In this document: positions 34,987-43,442 of the stretch, piece after piece
Position numbering within the stretch: position 1 is the first letter of the stretch
Layout of the letters: each line of letters opens with the position of its first letter
Assembly: GCA_022841965.1 (NCBI GenBank)
Contig: JALHQM010000001.1
Location: 5,868 to 69,867 of the forward strand
Origin: Hyphomicrobium sp.
GTDB lineage: Bacteria > Pseudomonadota > Alphaproteobacteria > Rhizobiales > Hyphomicrobiaceae
Reading direction: 5' to 3'
DNA: 64,000 nt
Notes under the pieces: generated by a model
Told to the model about the DNA's origin: nothing
The model's database searches: none
The model's input: the letters and a program-made list of their open reading frames with translations, nothing else
Program-made: the position numbers and the translations under genes

Positions 34987-35215
34987 AAGCTTGATCGGCT
35001 TGGGCGATGACGTCTTGAACGGACAGATCGCTCAAGCCGCTTTGCAGCCCTTCTGTGATAAGCGCTTGTAAATGTGCAAGGCGGGTTGCGCGTTCTTGAT
35101 CGCGGCGAATGAGCTCTCGCACATAGTCGCTGGCGTTGCTGTACTTACCGCTCGATTCCTGGGCAATGACCCAGCTCTTTAAAGGGGCTGGAAGTGAGAT
35201 GTTCATAGTGGCCAT
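34955..35215 (-). CDS. parD: ParD-family antitoxin
   Basis: 86 residues: MATMNISLPAPLKSWVIAQE is the ribbon-helix-helix DNA-binding segment with SSGKYSNASDYVRELIRRDQ, followed by the flexible toxin-binding C-terminus. AAAGGAG precedes the ATG. A consensus promoter and a perfect 19-nt palindrome lie directly upstream, fitting ParD autoregulation. It stabilises the element by killing cells that lose it (family knowledge). Confidence 0.88.
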   Translation of the reverse strand: MATMNISLPAPLKSWVIAQESSGKYSNASDYVRELIRRDQERATRLAHLQALITEGLQSGLSDLSVQDVIAQADQAYDNQQSLPAH

Positions 35216-35234
35216 GTGTAATACTCCTTTTATA

Positions 35235-35264
35235 ATAATAGGTCCTTTGACAAAATTTGTCAAA
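35235..35264 (-). promoter_or_regulatory. parDE promoter with palindromic operator
   Basis: Read on the minus strand: -35 TTGACA (35263-35258), a 17-nt spacer, -10 TATTAT (35240-35235). The plus strand 35246-35264 is a perfect dyad (tttgacaaa, a, tttgtcaaa) that covers the -35 box. This is the expected layout for autorepression by ParD with ParE. Confidence 0.75.
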
Positions 35265-35324
35265 ATATCGAGTGCATTCGTCAATTATAATATGTGGCGA
35301 CCTAAGCCTATCAATCGAGGCCTT

Positions 35325-35600
35325 TCAATAGACATATTCCGGGTGGTCGGCGGCCTCGCCGTCCCAGTGGTGAAGACAGCGAACATACCCAAGGCGATTG
35401 ACGAAGCTAAACCCAGCGGTCAGGTACAGACGTCCGGTCATCGGATCGAGCACAGTCCACCATTCTCGCATATTGGGGTCGCGTGGCACGGTATGCAGCG
35501 GCCAGATGAAAGAGCCATCGTCGAAGGGTATGGGCGCGTAGCGCCTCTCGAACACGCGCCACGATAGGGCGCGCTTCAAGGGTGTGGGAGGGGGTTGCAC
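35325..35600 (-). CDS. Hypothetical protein
   Basis: 91 residues, aromatic-rich (FDDGSFIWPLHTVPRDPNMR, EWWTVLDPMTGRLYLTAGFS). No signal peptide or membrane segment. It lies between the parDE promoter and the DUF6878 gene on the same strand. No family recognised. Confidence 0.5.
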   Translation of the reverse strand: MQPPPTPLKRALSWRVFERRYAPIPFDDGSFIWPLHTVPRDPNMREWWTVLDPMTGRLYLTAGFSFVNRLGYVRCLHHWDGEAADHPEYVY

Positions 35601-35641
35601 AAGGCAAGGTCTTGCGGACTGGCAGCCGGTCAGTGGCCTCC

Positions 35642-36085
35642 CTACAGCTCTCGGGTGGATGATTCGAATGACATGAAGCGATCGGCGTGTTCGAGCGTGA
35701 CGGTTTGCGGCGCGACGTTGATAGTCAGCGTTCCATAGCCGCCGTCGTTGTTCTCGAAGCCGTCATGATAGGCATTGAGCACCTCCCAGAGAAATTCATC
35801 GAGGTGCTCGCGCAAGGGTTTGGCTTCGCTGTCGGTGGTCCCATCAACGGCGACAAGCGTGTCAACCTGCGTGAGCGGGACGCTTTCGCAGCTAAAATTG
35901 ATCGCTTCGATGCTCTCGGTCTGGCCGCCATCGCCTTCGCCGTCATAGGTGATGGTGACGCGCTTGATGGAGGCTTTGCGCAGGGCCCGGAGGAGGGCGG
36001 CTTTGTGGTGGGTGAGCGCCTGTTGGCGGCGCTCTTGATCCGCGCGATAGCGGGCCATCCAATCATCGGTGGCAGGGTCAGTCAT
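35642..36085 (-). CDS. DUF6878-type protein
   Basis: 147 residues. ALLRALRKASIKRVTITYDG, EGDGGQTESIEAINF and GFENNDGGYGTLTINVA match the DUF6878 pattern of plasmid accessory proteins. Acidic and strand-rich. GAAAGGAC sits before the ATG, as for most genes in this block. Function not established. Confidence 0.7.
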   Translation of the reverse strand: MTDPATDDWMARYRADQERRQQALTHHKAALLRALRKASIKRVTITYDGEGDGGQTESIEAINFSCESVPLTQVDTLVAVDGTTDSEAKPLREHLDEFLWEVLNAYHDGFENNDGGYGTLTINVAPQTVTLEHADRFMSFESSTREL

Positions 36086-36124
36086 AAGTTGGTCCTTTCG
36101 AAATAGGGTTGAGGCAGAAACAGG

Positions 36125-36295
36125 CTAAAAGCAGCGCTCAAACTGCGCTGTGCGCTGGGTGATAGCGGCGAAAGGCGGATGATTGCGTGTGCGCCCCAGG
36201 ATCCAGCGCCGGAAGGCTGCCTGCGTTCCGGCAAACCAGACCGTATAGCTACCGCCGAAATTGCGGGTGACGACGTAAAGCGTGCGCGTTCTCAT
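36125..36295 (-). CDS. Small hypothetical protein (56 aa)
   Basis: A short frame starting MRTRTLYVVTRNFGGSYTVW; its ATG overlaps the stop of the upstream gene (ATGA), indicating translational coupling. Basic and aromatic, possibly a small strand-helix domain. No family recognised. Confidence 0.55.
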   Translation of the reverse strand: MRTRTLYVVTRNFGGSYTVWFAGTQAAFRRWILGRTRNHPPFAAITQRTAQFERCF

Positions 36296-36531
36296 GCGCA
36301 GCCTCCCACTTCGATGTGGTCGGTGACCTCGCTGTGATCGAGGCCTTCTCCGGTGATCAGAAAATTGTCGCGGCCGCGCTCGTGATACTCGCGCTCGGCC
36401 GCTTCAATGGCCTCCGCGCGGCTGGGCGCAAAAACCCAGCGTGTGGCTTCGGTCCAGAAAATCGTCTTCACCCGAAAGAGATGGGCGCAATGAAGGGGAG
36501 GAGAGGACGTAAGTTTTTGGGGCTCGGTCAT
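36292..36531 (-). CDS. Small hypothetical protein (79 aa)
   Basis: Starts MTEPQKLTSSPPLHCAHLFR. The ATG at 36531 was chosen because the longer frame runs into the parB coding region. The core FRVKTIFWTEATRWVFAPSR, AEAIEAAEREYHERG looks like a small alpha-beta domain. It lies 80 nt downstream of parB and is coupled to the next gene. No family recognised. Confidence 0.55.
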   Translation of the reverse strand: MTEPQKLTSSPPLHCAHLFRVKTIFWTEATRWVFAPSRAEAIEAAEREYHERGRDNFLITGEGLDHSEVTDHIEVGGCA

Positions 36532-36610
36532 TATGTTCTCATCGGTTCGGGGTTCTACAAAGCCGTGCGGCCCCCGAAGGGGCCGCAGGCACACACGCAA
36601 GCGTTTACCC

Positions 36611-38674
36611 TCAAGCCGCCGCACTCTCACTCGCCGGGTCCATCAGGAAGGGCGGTAGCGCAGCCGGCGGCGTCTCGGGTTCAGAGGAACTCTCAGGGTG
36701 AGGCTCAGTCTCACCGCGCAGGATCGGCGGTAGCCAGCCAGTTCCCTGCACAAGCCGTGCAGCTTCCTTGGCCATATCCGGCTTCTTCAGATGATCAATG
36801 AGCTGGGCCGTGCTGGAGCCCCGCGCTTCACGGACACTCTCGATGATCTGGGCCTTGGTGATGCGCCCAAAGTAATTCTCAACCGTCGGCTCAAACCCGG
36901 CGGCGCCCATGTCGAGAGTCAGGGTCGAGGCCAGTTGGTCGGCCTGCATCAGAGAACGCTGCGCACCATAGGCGTGGGGCTCCCGCACGGCTTTGATGCT
37001 GCGGGCCGCGCAATAGGCCAAGAGCGCCGCGCGATCATCCGCCGTGGTCGTGAGAAGATGGCTCCAGAGCTTGGCAGGGTGATCCGGAAGCTGGGCTTCA
37101 AACGCATCATGCGCGGTTTGGAGGGCGGATGTCGGTTTCCAATCATCGAGCCCCGGCACCAGACGGCTGGTGTACGGCGTGATGCTCAGTTGCAGGCAGG
37201 TAGCGCCGCGTCCGGAATAGAAGACGGAGAGCACCATGGCGTGAAGCACAGCGACGAGCGCAATCTCGGGCTCCTCGGAGAGGCGCTGTTGCAGGGCCGT
37301 TGTGCGGTAGGCTGTCAGGTCATGGATCAATTTGGGAGAGACGCGGTCATCCTCGTCCGGGGCAGGGGATGAGGAGCCGTTTGAGTCTATGTTCTCCTCC
37401 CGGCTGTCACACATTCCGTTGCCGCCCTCATGCTCCGAGTCGGCGCTCTCATCTTCAGTCGCAGTGTCGTCTTCGGGCCTCAGAAGCCCGTAATCAATCG
37501 AGAGCCTGCCCTCATGACTGATGGAGAGCAGCACGCCCGCGCGGGCTTTATCGGCCTCGTCAAACAGGGGACGGCGGTCATCGATGGCCGCAATCTGCGC
37601 TTCAACAGACTCCAGCTGCCCGCGCTGCTCATCGCCATTCTCGGCATCTTCATCGAAGTCTTCGATTAGGGCGTCGTACTGCGCGCTGAGCACATCATAG
37701 GCTGTCTGCTCGTCTTCCGCCAGAGGCGGCTGTTCGGCGGGGAGCCGGCGCAATCGAGACCGGATAGCATAGGGGGATTCCAGTGTGCTCTCGGCCCATT
37801 TCCAGCCCTCAGAGAGAAGCGCGGAACAGGCAGCCGCCAGCTTTTCAGAGGCAAGGGCATTCAGCAGCGCCGGGTCATCAAAATATCCCCCATCCTCCTC
37901 ATCGAAGAGATCACGGGAGATGGTGCCGCCGGCCGCGATATAAGCCTCCTGGCCCACGAACAGCGCGCGTTTGTCATCCGCCTCCACCTTGTCCTCGGTG
38001 AGCAGGCGCTTGATGGCATAAGGCTGAACGCCGAGCTGCCCGGCCTGGATCATGCCCCAGAGCTGCTCCTGGCGAGCATGATCCTCGCTCAAACAAAAGG
38101 CCATCAAGGCCTCCAAACGCAGTGCGTCCTGGGCATAGGCCTCGAGCAGAACGGGACTGGCGGCGGCGAGCCGCAGGCGCTGCCGCACCACGGCCGGTGT
38201 CACGGCATAGGCGGCGGCAATCTCGTCTTCGGAGAGGCCGCGCTCCCGCAGCACCTGAAAAGCGCGGAACTGATCGAGCGGGTGCAAAGCTTCTCGGTCA
38301 GTATTCTCGGCGAGACTGTCATCTTCAGCGAGGCCGCTGGTCTTGATGATGCAGGGAATGGGGGCATCAGGATCGAGACGCTTCTGCGCTACAAGGAGCT
38401 GCAACGCGCGGTAGCGCCTTCCGCCCGCCTGGATCTCGTAGCGGCCGCTCTCAGCACCCGACTCGTCCAGAACAGGCCGCACGCTTAGCGATTGCAGCAA
38501 AGAGCGCCGCGCGATGCTATCGGCTAAGGCTTCGATGGAGAGCGCGGCCTTGGTCTGGCGCACATTGGCAGGGCTTAAGGCGAGCCGGCTGAGCGGAATG
38601 CTGGTCGCGGCGGCCAGATTGAGAGTGGGGGCAGGGGATTTGCGGGATGATTTGGGTTTGGAGGATTTAGCCAT
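36611..38674 (-). CDS. Plasmid-type ParB/RepB/Spo0J family protein
   Basis: 687 residues, AAGGAG before the ATG at 38674. The N-terminal ParB domain has IPLSRLALSPANVRQ (about 27-41), RYEIQAGGRRYRALQLL (the arginine box, GGRR instead of GERR) and LAENTDREALHPLDQFRAF; a KorB-like HTH follows (LSEDEIAAAYAVTPAVVRQR). The remaining about 450 residues are an acidic, helical extension. No ParA ATPase gene is near, so the role in partition is uncertain; such long ParB proteins are typical of mobile-element backbones. Confidence 0.82.
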   Translation of the reverse strand: MAKSSKPKSSRKSPAPTLNLAAATSIPLSRLALSPANVRQTKAALSIEALADSIARRSLLQSLSVRPVLDESGAESGRYEIQAGGRRYRALQLLVAQKRLDPDAPIPCIIKTSGLAEDDSLAENTDREALHPLDQFRAFQVLRERGLSEDEIAAAYAVTPAVVRQRLRLAAASPVLLEAYAQDALRLEALMAFCLSEDHARQEQLWGMIQAGQLGVQPYAIKRLLTEDKVEADDKRALFVGQEAYIAAGGTISRDLFDEEDGGYFDDPALLNALASEKLAAACSALLSEGWKWAESTLESPYAIRSRLRRLPAEQPPLAEDEQTAYDVLSAQYDALIEDFDEDAENGDEQRGQLESVEAQIAAIDDRRPLFDEADKARAGVLLSISHEGRLSIDYGLLRPEDDTATEDESADSEHEGGNGMCDSREENIDSNGSSSPAPDEDDRVSPKLIHDLTAYRTTALQQRLSEEPEIALVAVLHAMVLSVFYSGRGATCLQLSITPYTSRLVPGLDDWKPTSALQTAHDAFEAQLPDHPAKLWSHLLTTTADDRAALLAYCAARSIKAVREPHAYGAQRSLMQADQLASTLTLDMGAAGFEPTVENYFGRITKAQIIESVREARGSSTAQLIDHLKKPDMAKEAARLVQGTGWLPPILRGETEPHPESSSEPETPPAALPPFLMDPASESAAA

Positions 38675-38818
38675 GAGCTGGCTCCTTTCAAAGAGGTTTG
38701 AGTTTGCATCGGTCAGAGTGGGTGGCCCCACAACGAGGCGCGCTTTTGCAGCATTTGGCCACGATGGCTCTCACTGCCCCTCGCCAAGCGCCACAGGGCG
38801 CGAAGCCACCCTCTTGCT

Positions 38819-39235
38819 CTATGGCCGGCCGTGACAGGCGCGCTGGAAGTCGGGCTGGGAGGTCGCCGCGTGGCGCGGTAGATCGACAATGCGGCCCGCG
38901 TCATCAGCGGCCGCGATATAAGCCGAAATCGGACCATGGGCGGTCCAGTGACGGTCGCGCTCAATCCCGAGGCCGAAGCGGCCGCGGAACGACGCCAGTT
39001 CCGAGAGTCGCACGGTGCCGAATTCAGCGCAGCCCATGCCGAGATCGCACAGACCCCAGGCGATATCAGGATCCTCGGGATCAAGCTCTGTGAGGAGCCA
39101 CGTGGCCGCGCCAGCCGGATAGAAGAGTTTCACGACGGGCGGAAAATCAATTTCGGCATCGGTGCCGCGAACGGCCTCCTGACGCTGGCCATTGGCGAGT
39201 AGGGTTTCGTGTTGCGCTTTGGTTAGAAGTTTCAT
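38819..39235 (-). CDS. DUF2958 family protein
   Basis: 138 residues: MKLLTKAQHETLLANGQRQE, PVVKLFYPAGAATWLLTELD, PEDPDIAWGLCDLGMGCAEF and VRLSELASFRGRFGLGIERD match DUF2958, a family of plasmid and phage proteins of unknown function. GAAAGGAC upstream. It lies 144 nt before parB and probably leads the minus-strand block. Confidence 0.85.
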   Translation of the reverse strand: MKLLTKAQHETLLANGQRQEAVRGTDAEIDFPPVVKLFYPAGAATWLLTELDPEDPDIAWGLCDLGMGCAEFGTVRLSELASFRGRFGLGIERDRHWTAHGPISAYIAAADDAGRIVDLPRHAATSQPDFQRACHGRP

Positions 39236-39429
39236 GAGGGGAGGTCCTTTCAGACGTGGAGGTTGATGGACCCACTCTCACTTTGGAGGCGCGTGTCCTC
39301 CCTTCCCTTCCAGCCCTCTGCCTCTGATCGGTAACCCGCATGCGTGGAGGAATACGTTTGAAAGCTTTGAAGAATGTCGCCCTCTGGACACCTCGGCTTC
39401 AATTGATACTCTCAAGCTCATACTAAGTA

Positions 39430-40638
39430 GTGGTTGCGGGGGATGGGTCGGCGATGCTTGCCGAAGGGAGCCGGTTGACAAAGGTCTTGCTGAATGTGCC
39501 GCGCCGCATCCTCGGTGCGATTTTGGATATTCTGACAAAGCCTTCAGCCTTCGCGTTGGCACGCATTGAAAGCTCACCCGCCAGCACACGGCGGGCGCTG
39601 GTCTTCTACGTCAACGTCTTCGGCGTTCTCTTCATCGCAACGGCGGTGACATCGCATTTCTACTACTACTCGGGCGCATCTGAGGTTCGGCAGATTGCCT
39701 TGCTCGCCGTCCAAGTCGGCCTCGCCATCCCCGTTCTATGGCTGCTCAATCGCCTGCAAGCGGCTGCCAAGCGGCCCACGATGCCCGGTATTCTGCAAGG
39801 TGTGCTCTATATCGATGCCGTCTTCCTGATCTTCGTCACGGCCGTCGGCATTGCGCTTGGCTTCTTCACATACCCCGGCAAGGTCGATGAGATCGACATT
39901 ATCGCGACTGAGTGGGAACGATGCCTCGCCTCAAAATCGTTTATGTATTGGCTCGTTCGCGGCGAGCTGGAATTCCTCTACGAACCCCCGGAGGCTGAAC
40001 ACGCCCGAACACTGCGCCAGTGGGGCGAACTTGCGCAATTTGTAATCATCATCCCCTTTGCCCATCTGTTCGCACGCATGATGAAGGCACGGTATGGGGC
40101 CAATTATTGGCTCAATCTGATCGGTGCCGTGGTGACCTTCGCCTTCGTCGTGATTTCCACCACCTTTGCCCTTGAGGAATACCAGTTCCATCTGGCGCGA
40201 AAGGCCGACTGCGCGACCGACTTCATGAGGGCATCGGTCGCCAAGCATAACCGCGAGCGCCTTGCGGCGCAGGTCATCAAGCGAGCTAATACCGAGTTCG
40301 GCGCGGTCACCAACAAGAAAGGCGATTACATGCGATTTGATGACAGTGCGATAGTCCTCACAGTCAACTATCCACTGGCGGGCGAGGCCTTCGATAATGC
40401 CGCAAGCGGCTTCCAGAGCGTCATGACCGACTGGTACTGCAATCCCGATACCGAACTCGCAAAGCTGAGGTTTTTGGAGCTGCCGCTGCGATTGACGATG
40501 ACATCTTCCGATGGACGTGCGCTACAGCCCGTCATCGATGACAAACTCTGCTACGACCGTCCGCATTTCTCGCTTGGCAGCAGTTTGGGCGCGCATTTCA
40601 AATCAGCAAAGCCAGTTTTACCGAATGGGTTGCGCTAG
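39430..40638 (+). CDS. Multi-spanning membrane protein, unknown
   Basis: 402 residues from a GTG start. Probable membrane helices are about 59-79, 87-107, 125-146, 203-218 and 227-248, followed by a soluble C-terminal domain (about 255-402). No transporter or channel signature recognised. It is the first of a + strand pair with the frameshifted metallopeptidase at 40766, which also ends in a membrane helix. Possibly a membrane-based defence or immunity pair (inference). Confidence 0.6.
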   Translation: MVAGDGSAMLAEGSRLTKVLLNVPRRILGAILDILTKPSAFALARIESSPASTRRALVFYVNVFGVLFIATAVTSHFYYYSGASEVRQIALLAVQVGLAIPVLWLLNRLQAAAKRPTMPGILQGVLYIDAVFLIFVTAVGIALGFFTYPGKVDEIDIIATEWERCLASKSFMYWLVRGELEFLYEPPEAEHARTLRQWGELAQFVIIIPFAHLFARMMKARYGANYWLNLIGAVVTFAFVVISTTFALEEYQFHLARKADCATDFMRASVAKHNRERLAAQVIKRANTEFGAVTNKKGDYMRFDDSAIVLTVNYPLAGEAFDNAASGFQSVMTDWYCNPDTELAKLRFLELPLRLTMTSSDGRALQPVIDDKLCYDRPHFSLGSSLGAHFKSAKPVLPNGLR

Positions 40639-40765
40639 ATTTTTGTGTCCTCCGCACACAGGCATCTGTTGAGAAACCCGCTCAACCGCACTTGTCCGCA
40701 CTAGATGTCAATTGCGAAGCCCATTAGACAGAGCCGGGCATATCATCTCGGGGGCCAACAATTAC

Positions 40766-41583
40766 ATGAGCGCCGTTCTCGCCCATCAAGAACCGCCATC
40801 CCCCGCGCCGCGCAAGGGCGATGAAATCCGCGCGCGCATTGAAGCCAACCGCCTTAAGCGCCTCGCTATCGCCGAAGCCATGAAGCAAGAGGCCGGCGTC
40901 ACCGGCCATGAAATCAACGGGGAGAATTTTGGCGGCCTTGCCTATATCGGCACGGGCAAGATTCTCTCTCGCCCGAAGGCCAGAACATGCGCCAGCTCTA
41001 TACAGTGGCGCATGAATGCGGGCACATCTTCCTGCACAATGCCCCGCCAGGAATCACCCTGCCCAGCCATGTCATGGAGCTGGAGGCCGAAAGCTATGCG
41101 CATCAAGCTTTCCGCGAGCATGGCATGGAATTGCCGCGCTTTCTCTCCCGATGGGGCCGCTCTTATGTCGGGTCATGGGTTGAGAAAGACCGCGCGGCGG
41201 GCATCGCCATCGATCCGCGTGCCGAGGCCTATGCGAACGGCACGCGCAGCCCCTATGAAATGCTGCGCAAGGTTCCCAGAACATGGCTCATTCACAAAGC
41301 CGATCCGAATGCGCCGAGAATTGCGATCCCCCACCCCAAGCAGGGCAGCATGCGCACGCTGCTGGATGAGTCGGGTGATATTCTGAAGTCTGTCGCGTCC
41401 AGCTTCATCTACGGCAGTGCGGCCGCCTATATCGGGCTCAAGATTCTCAATATCTGGGTGCCGATGCCGGGCCTGTTCGAAGGAGCTAGGGCAGATCCCC
41501 GCTGGGCCCTTTTGCCGATCGTCATCACAGCGGGTTTGTTATGGGCGAACGCTGTGATGCTCTGGCGCACGATTAGGCGATGA
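40766..41583 (+). pseudogene. Frameshifted HExxH metallopeptidase (ImmA/IrrE-like)
   Basis: Two overlapping frames together give one protein. The first (from the ATG at 40766, MSAVLAHQEPPSPAPRKGDE) runs to YIGTGKI; the second carries LSPEGQNMRQLYTVAHECGH, with the zinc motif HECGH, then a membrane helix pair near the C-terminus. The break is at a TCTCTCTC tract (40963-40970): one TC unit fewer would read KILSPEGQNM without interruption. It may be a real inactivation, a switchable repeat or a sequencing error. The intact protein would be about 271 residues. Confidence 0.7.
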
Positions 41584-41610
41584 TGCCTGTGTTTCGCTGG
41601 GGCGCTATCG

Positions 41611-41949
41611 CTATTGTGTCCCCTCACGCGCAGCAAAAAGATCGCGATCCATGCGGCGCTGGACCAGCCGGGCCAGCTTTTCGCGCTCCGGCGAATCTGC
41701 CGGGAGGTTTATCGCGTAAGACCGCAGAGCTGAAAGCGCGTTGGCCGTAGAAGTTTGGATAAGGCTATTCCACGTCCAAGTGGAAGCTCGCAGGCGCGCG
41801 ATGAGCCAGCGGATAAGCAAACTATCCATGCTGTAGGTCGGCAGGCTGGGGCAAAGCCGCAGAACCTCGGTTACAGTGATCGTGGGATCATACAAGCGGG
41901 CGATCCGGTGTCCGAGCCGGATCTTGCGGGCAATAGCGTCGGTGGCCAT
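41611..41949 (-). CDS. Hypothetical protein
   Basis: 112 residues from the ATG at 41949 (start chosen after an AT-rich leader). Helical, basic: MATDAIARKIRLGHRIARLY, LIRWLIARLRASTWTW. It could be a small DNA-binding protein. No family recognised. Confidence 0.5.
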   Translation of the reverse strand: MATDAIARKIRLGHRIARLYDPTITVTEVLRLCPSLPTYSMDSLLIRWLIARLRASTWTWNSLIQTSTANALSALRSYAINLPADSPEREKLARLVQRRMDRDLFAAREGTQ

Positions 41950-42102
41950 AATATACCAGTATAAAATGTTCAATCTTAATAAACTAGAAAATTCAGTGTA
42001 ATTGTATTCTCGGCATCTTTGCACCCATTGCAGCGTGCTCGAAATCACTCCCAGAAACATAGAAAAATGCCGGCCATCCGACAGGATGGCTGGCTGGTAA
42101 CC

Positions 42103-43068
42103 TCAGCGCTGGGGCGCTTTGGGTTTCCGGAAATCTGAGACCGGGAGACGCATCTTGCGGGCTTTGTCGGCAAGATTATCGGTGATGCCTGAGCCGGGGA
42201 AGACCATGACGCCAATCGGCATGATCTCGAGCATACGGTCATTGCGCTTGAAGGGGGCCGCTTTGCCATCGCGAGTCCATTCCGGCTTGAAAGCAATCTG
42301 TGGAACCTTGCGGCTATCGGCCCAGCAAGAGGCGATCTTCTCCGCGCCCCGCGGGCTGCCGCCATGGACGAGCACCATGGTGGGGTGACGCGTATGAACT
42401 CCATCGAGCTGCTTCCAGATCGCGGCGTGATCGTTGCACTCCAGGCCGCCGCTGAAGAGGACCTTCGGGCCGGGCGGCAGATGAATCTCAGTCTCCGCTT
42501 TGCGCTTGGCCGCAATGAAATCGCGGCTGTCGATCATAGCGGCGGTCATGGTCTTGTGATTGACCATGGAGCCGGTCTTAGGACGCCAGGCTGAACCCGT
42601 ATGGGCTTCGTAGTGCTCAGCGGCGCGGTCCCGCAGCATCTCGAAGGCGGCACGGCGTTCCAGGATCGTACCGCCCTGCAAGATCAGCTTTTCGAGTTCG
42701 ACAGAGCGGACTTCCGACCCATCCTGATCGTCCTGCGCGGCGCGCTGACGCTGCTCGTTTTGATCGAGCTGAGTCTGGACGCGCTCGGCTTTGCGATGAA
42801 ACACATTGGTGAGGGACCATAGCAGATCGGAAAGGTCCGGCTCGAGGCGCGTATCCTGGAGTGTTTCGGCCAAGGTCTCAAACAGCGCTTCGATGGCGTT
42901 GTCGAGGGCCGAGGCTTCGGGCAGACCGCGCGGATCCGGCTCATCGTCATGGGGGTGATAGCCGTAGAGCTCCAGCTCTTCGAGGACACGGGCGGTGGAT
43001 GAATGCGCGCCGCCGCTGAGGCTGGTTTCAGAGTTGGCGGCTTCTGCGTGTGAGTGTGCGTGTGACAT
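42103..43068 (-). CDS. DUF2493 (SLOG/YspA-like) family protein
   Basis: 321 residues, AAAGGAG before the ATG. The C-terminal third is a DUF2493 domain: KVLFSGGLECNDHAAIWKQL, MVLVHGGSPRGAEKIASCWA and VMVFPGSGITDNLADKARKM, a Rossmann-like SLOG fold that binds nucleotides. The N-terminal two thirds are helical and acidic. Widespread on alphaproteobacterial plasmids; function not established. A second SLOG protein (DprA-like, 15513) occurs in the same element. Confidence 0.8.
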   Translation of the reverse strand: MSHAHSHAEAANSETSLSGGAHSSTARVLEELELYGYHPHDDEPDPRGLPEASALDNAIEALFETLAETLQDTRLEPDLSDLLWSLTNVFHRKAERVQTQLDQNEQRQRAAQDDQDGSEVRSVELEKLILQGGTILERRAAFEMLRDRAAEHYEAHTGSAWRPKTGSMVNHKTMTAAMIDSRDFIAAKRKAETEIHLPPGPKVLFSGGLECNDHAAIWKQLDGVHTRHPTMVLVHGGSPRGAEKIASCWADSRKVPQIAFKPEWTRDGKAAPFKRNDRMLEIMPIGVMVFPGSGITDNLADKARKMRLPVSDFRKPKAPQR

Positions 43069-43442
43069 AGGGATCTCCTTTCGAGGGTTTCAGCCGCGAC
43101 CCGCCGCGGCCTTTATGGCGATCCCCTTGCCAGGGTCCGGGCTGGGCCTGCACCGCCAGAGGCCCTCTTGGCCGGAGGCGGCCGTAGCGAAAGCGAAGGA
43201 CGGCGCAGAGCCGCTATTTTGTTTCGCGATGCAAAGCGGCTCCTCTTTGAGCCGCGGCGGAAAATAGCGGCCTCGAAGCCGTTGCGGACCGGGCCGGACT
43301 CTGGCCTGATCGCACGCATAAGGCCCTGGCGGGCGCGGTAATGCGAAGAAAGGACGGATCAGACAGGCGCCGTCTCACGCTGGCCGGCGATGATGCGGAA
43401 ATGGTGCGGCGCCTATCGCAAGCCCTGCTGACCTGCGCTCCA
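43069..43442. other. Intergenic region with nested inverted repeats
   Basis: 374 nt without a supported gene. Outer arms gccgctatttt (43210-43220) and aaaatagcggc (43261-43271) enclose an inner hairpin gcggctc/gagccgc (43236-43242 and 43249-43255). This compound structure between the Toprim and DUF2493 genes could be a replication or transfer site, or a strong terminator. No iterons seen. Confidence 0.5.

Noticed and set aside
36611-38674. Complete ParAB partition system
   Set aside because: No ParA-type ATPase gene next to the ParB-like gene.
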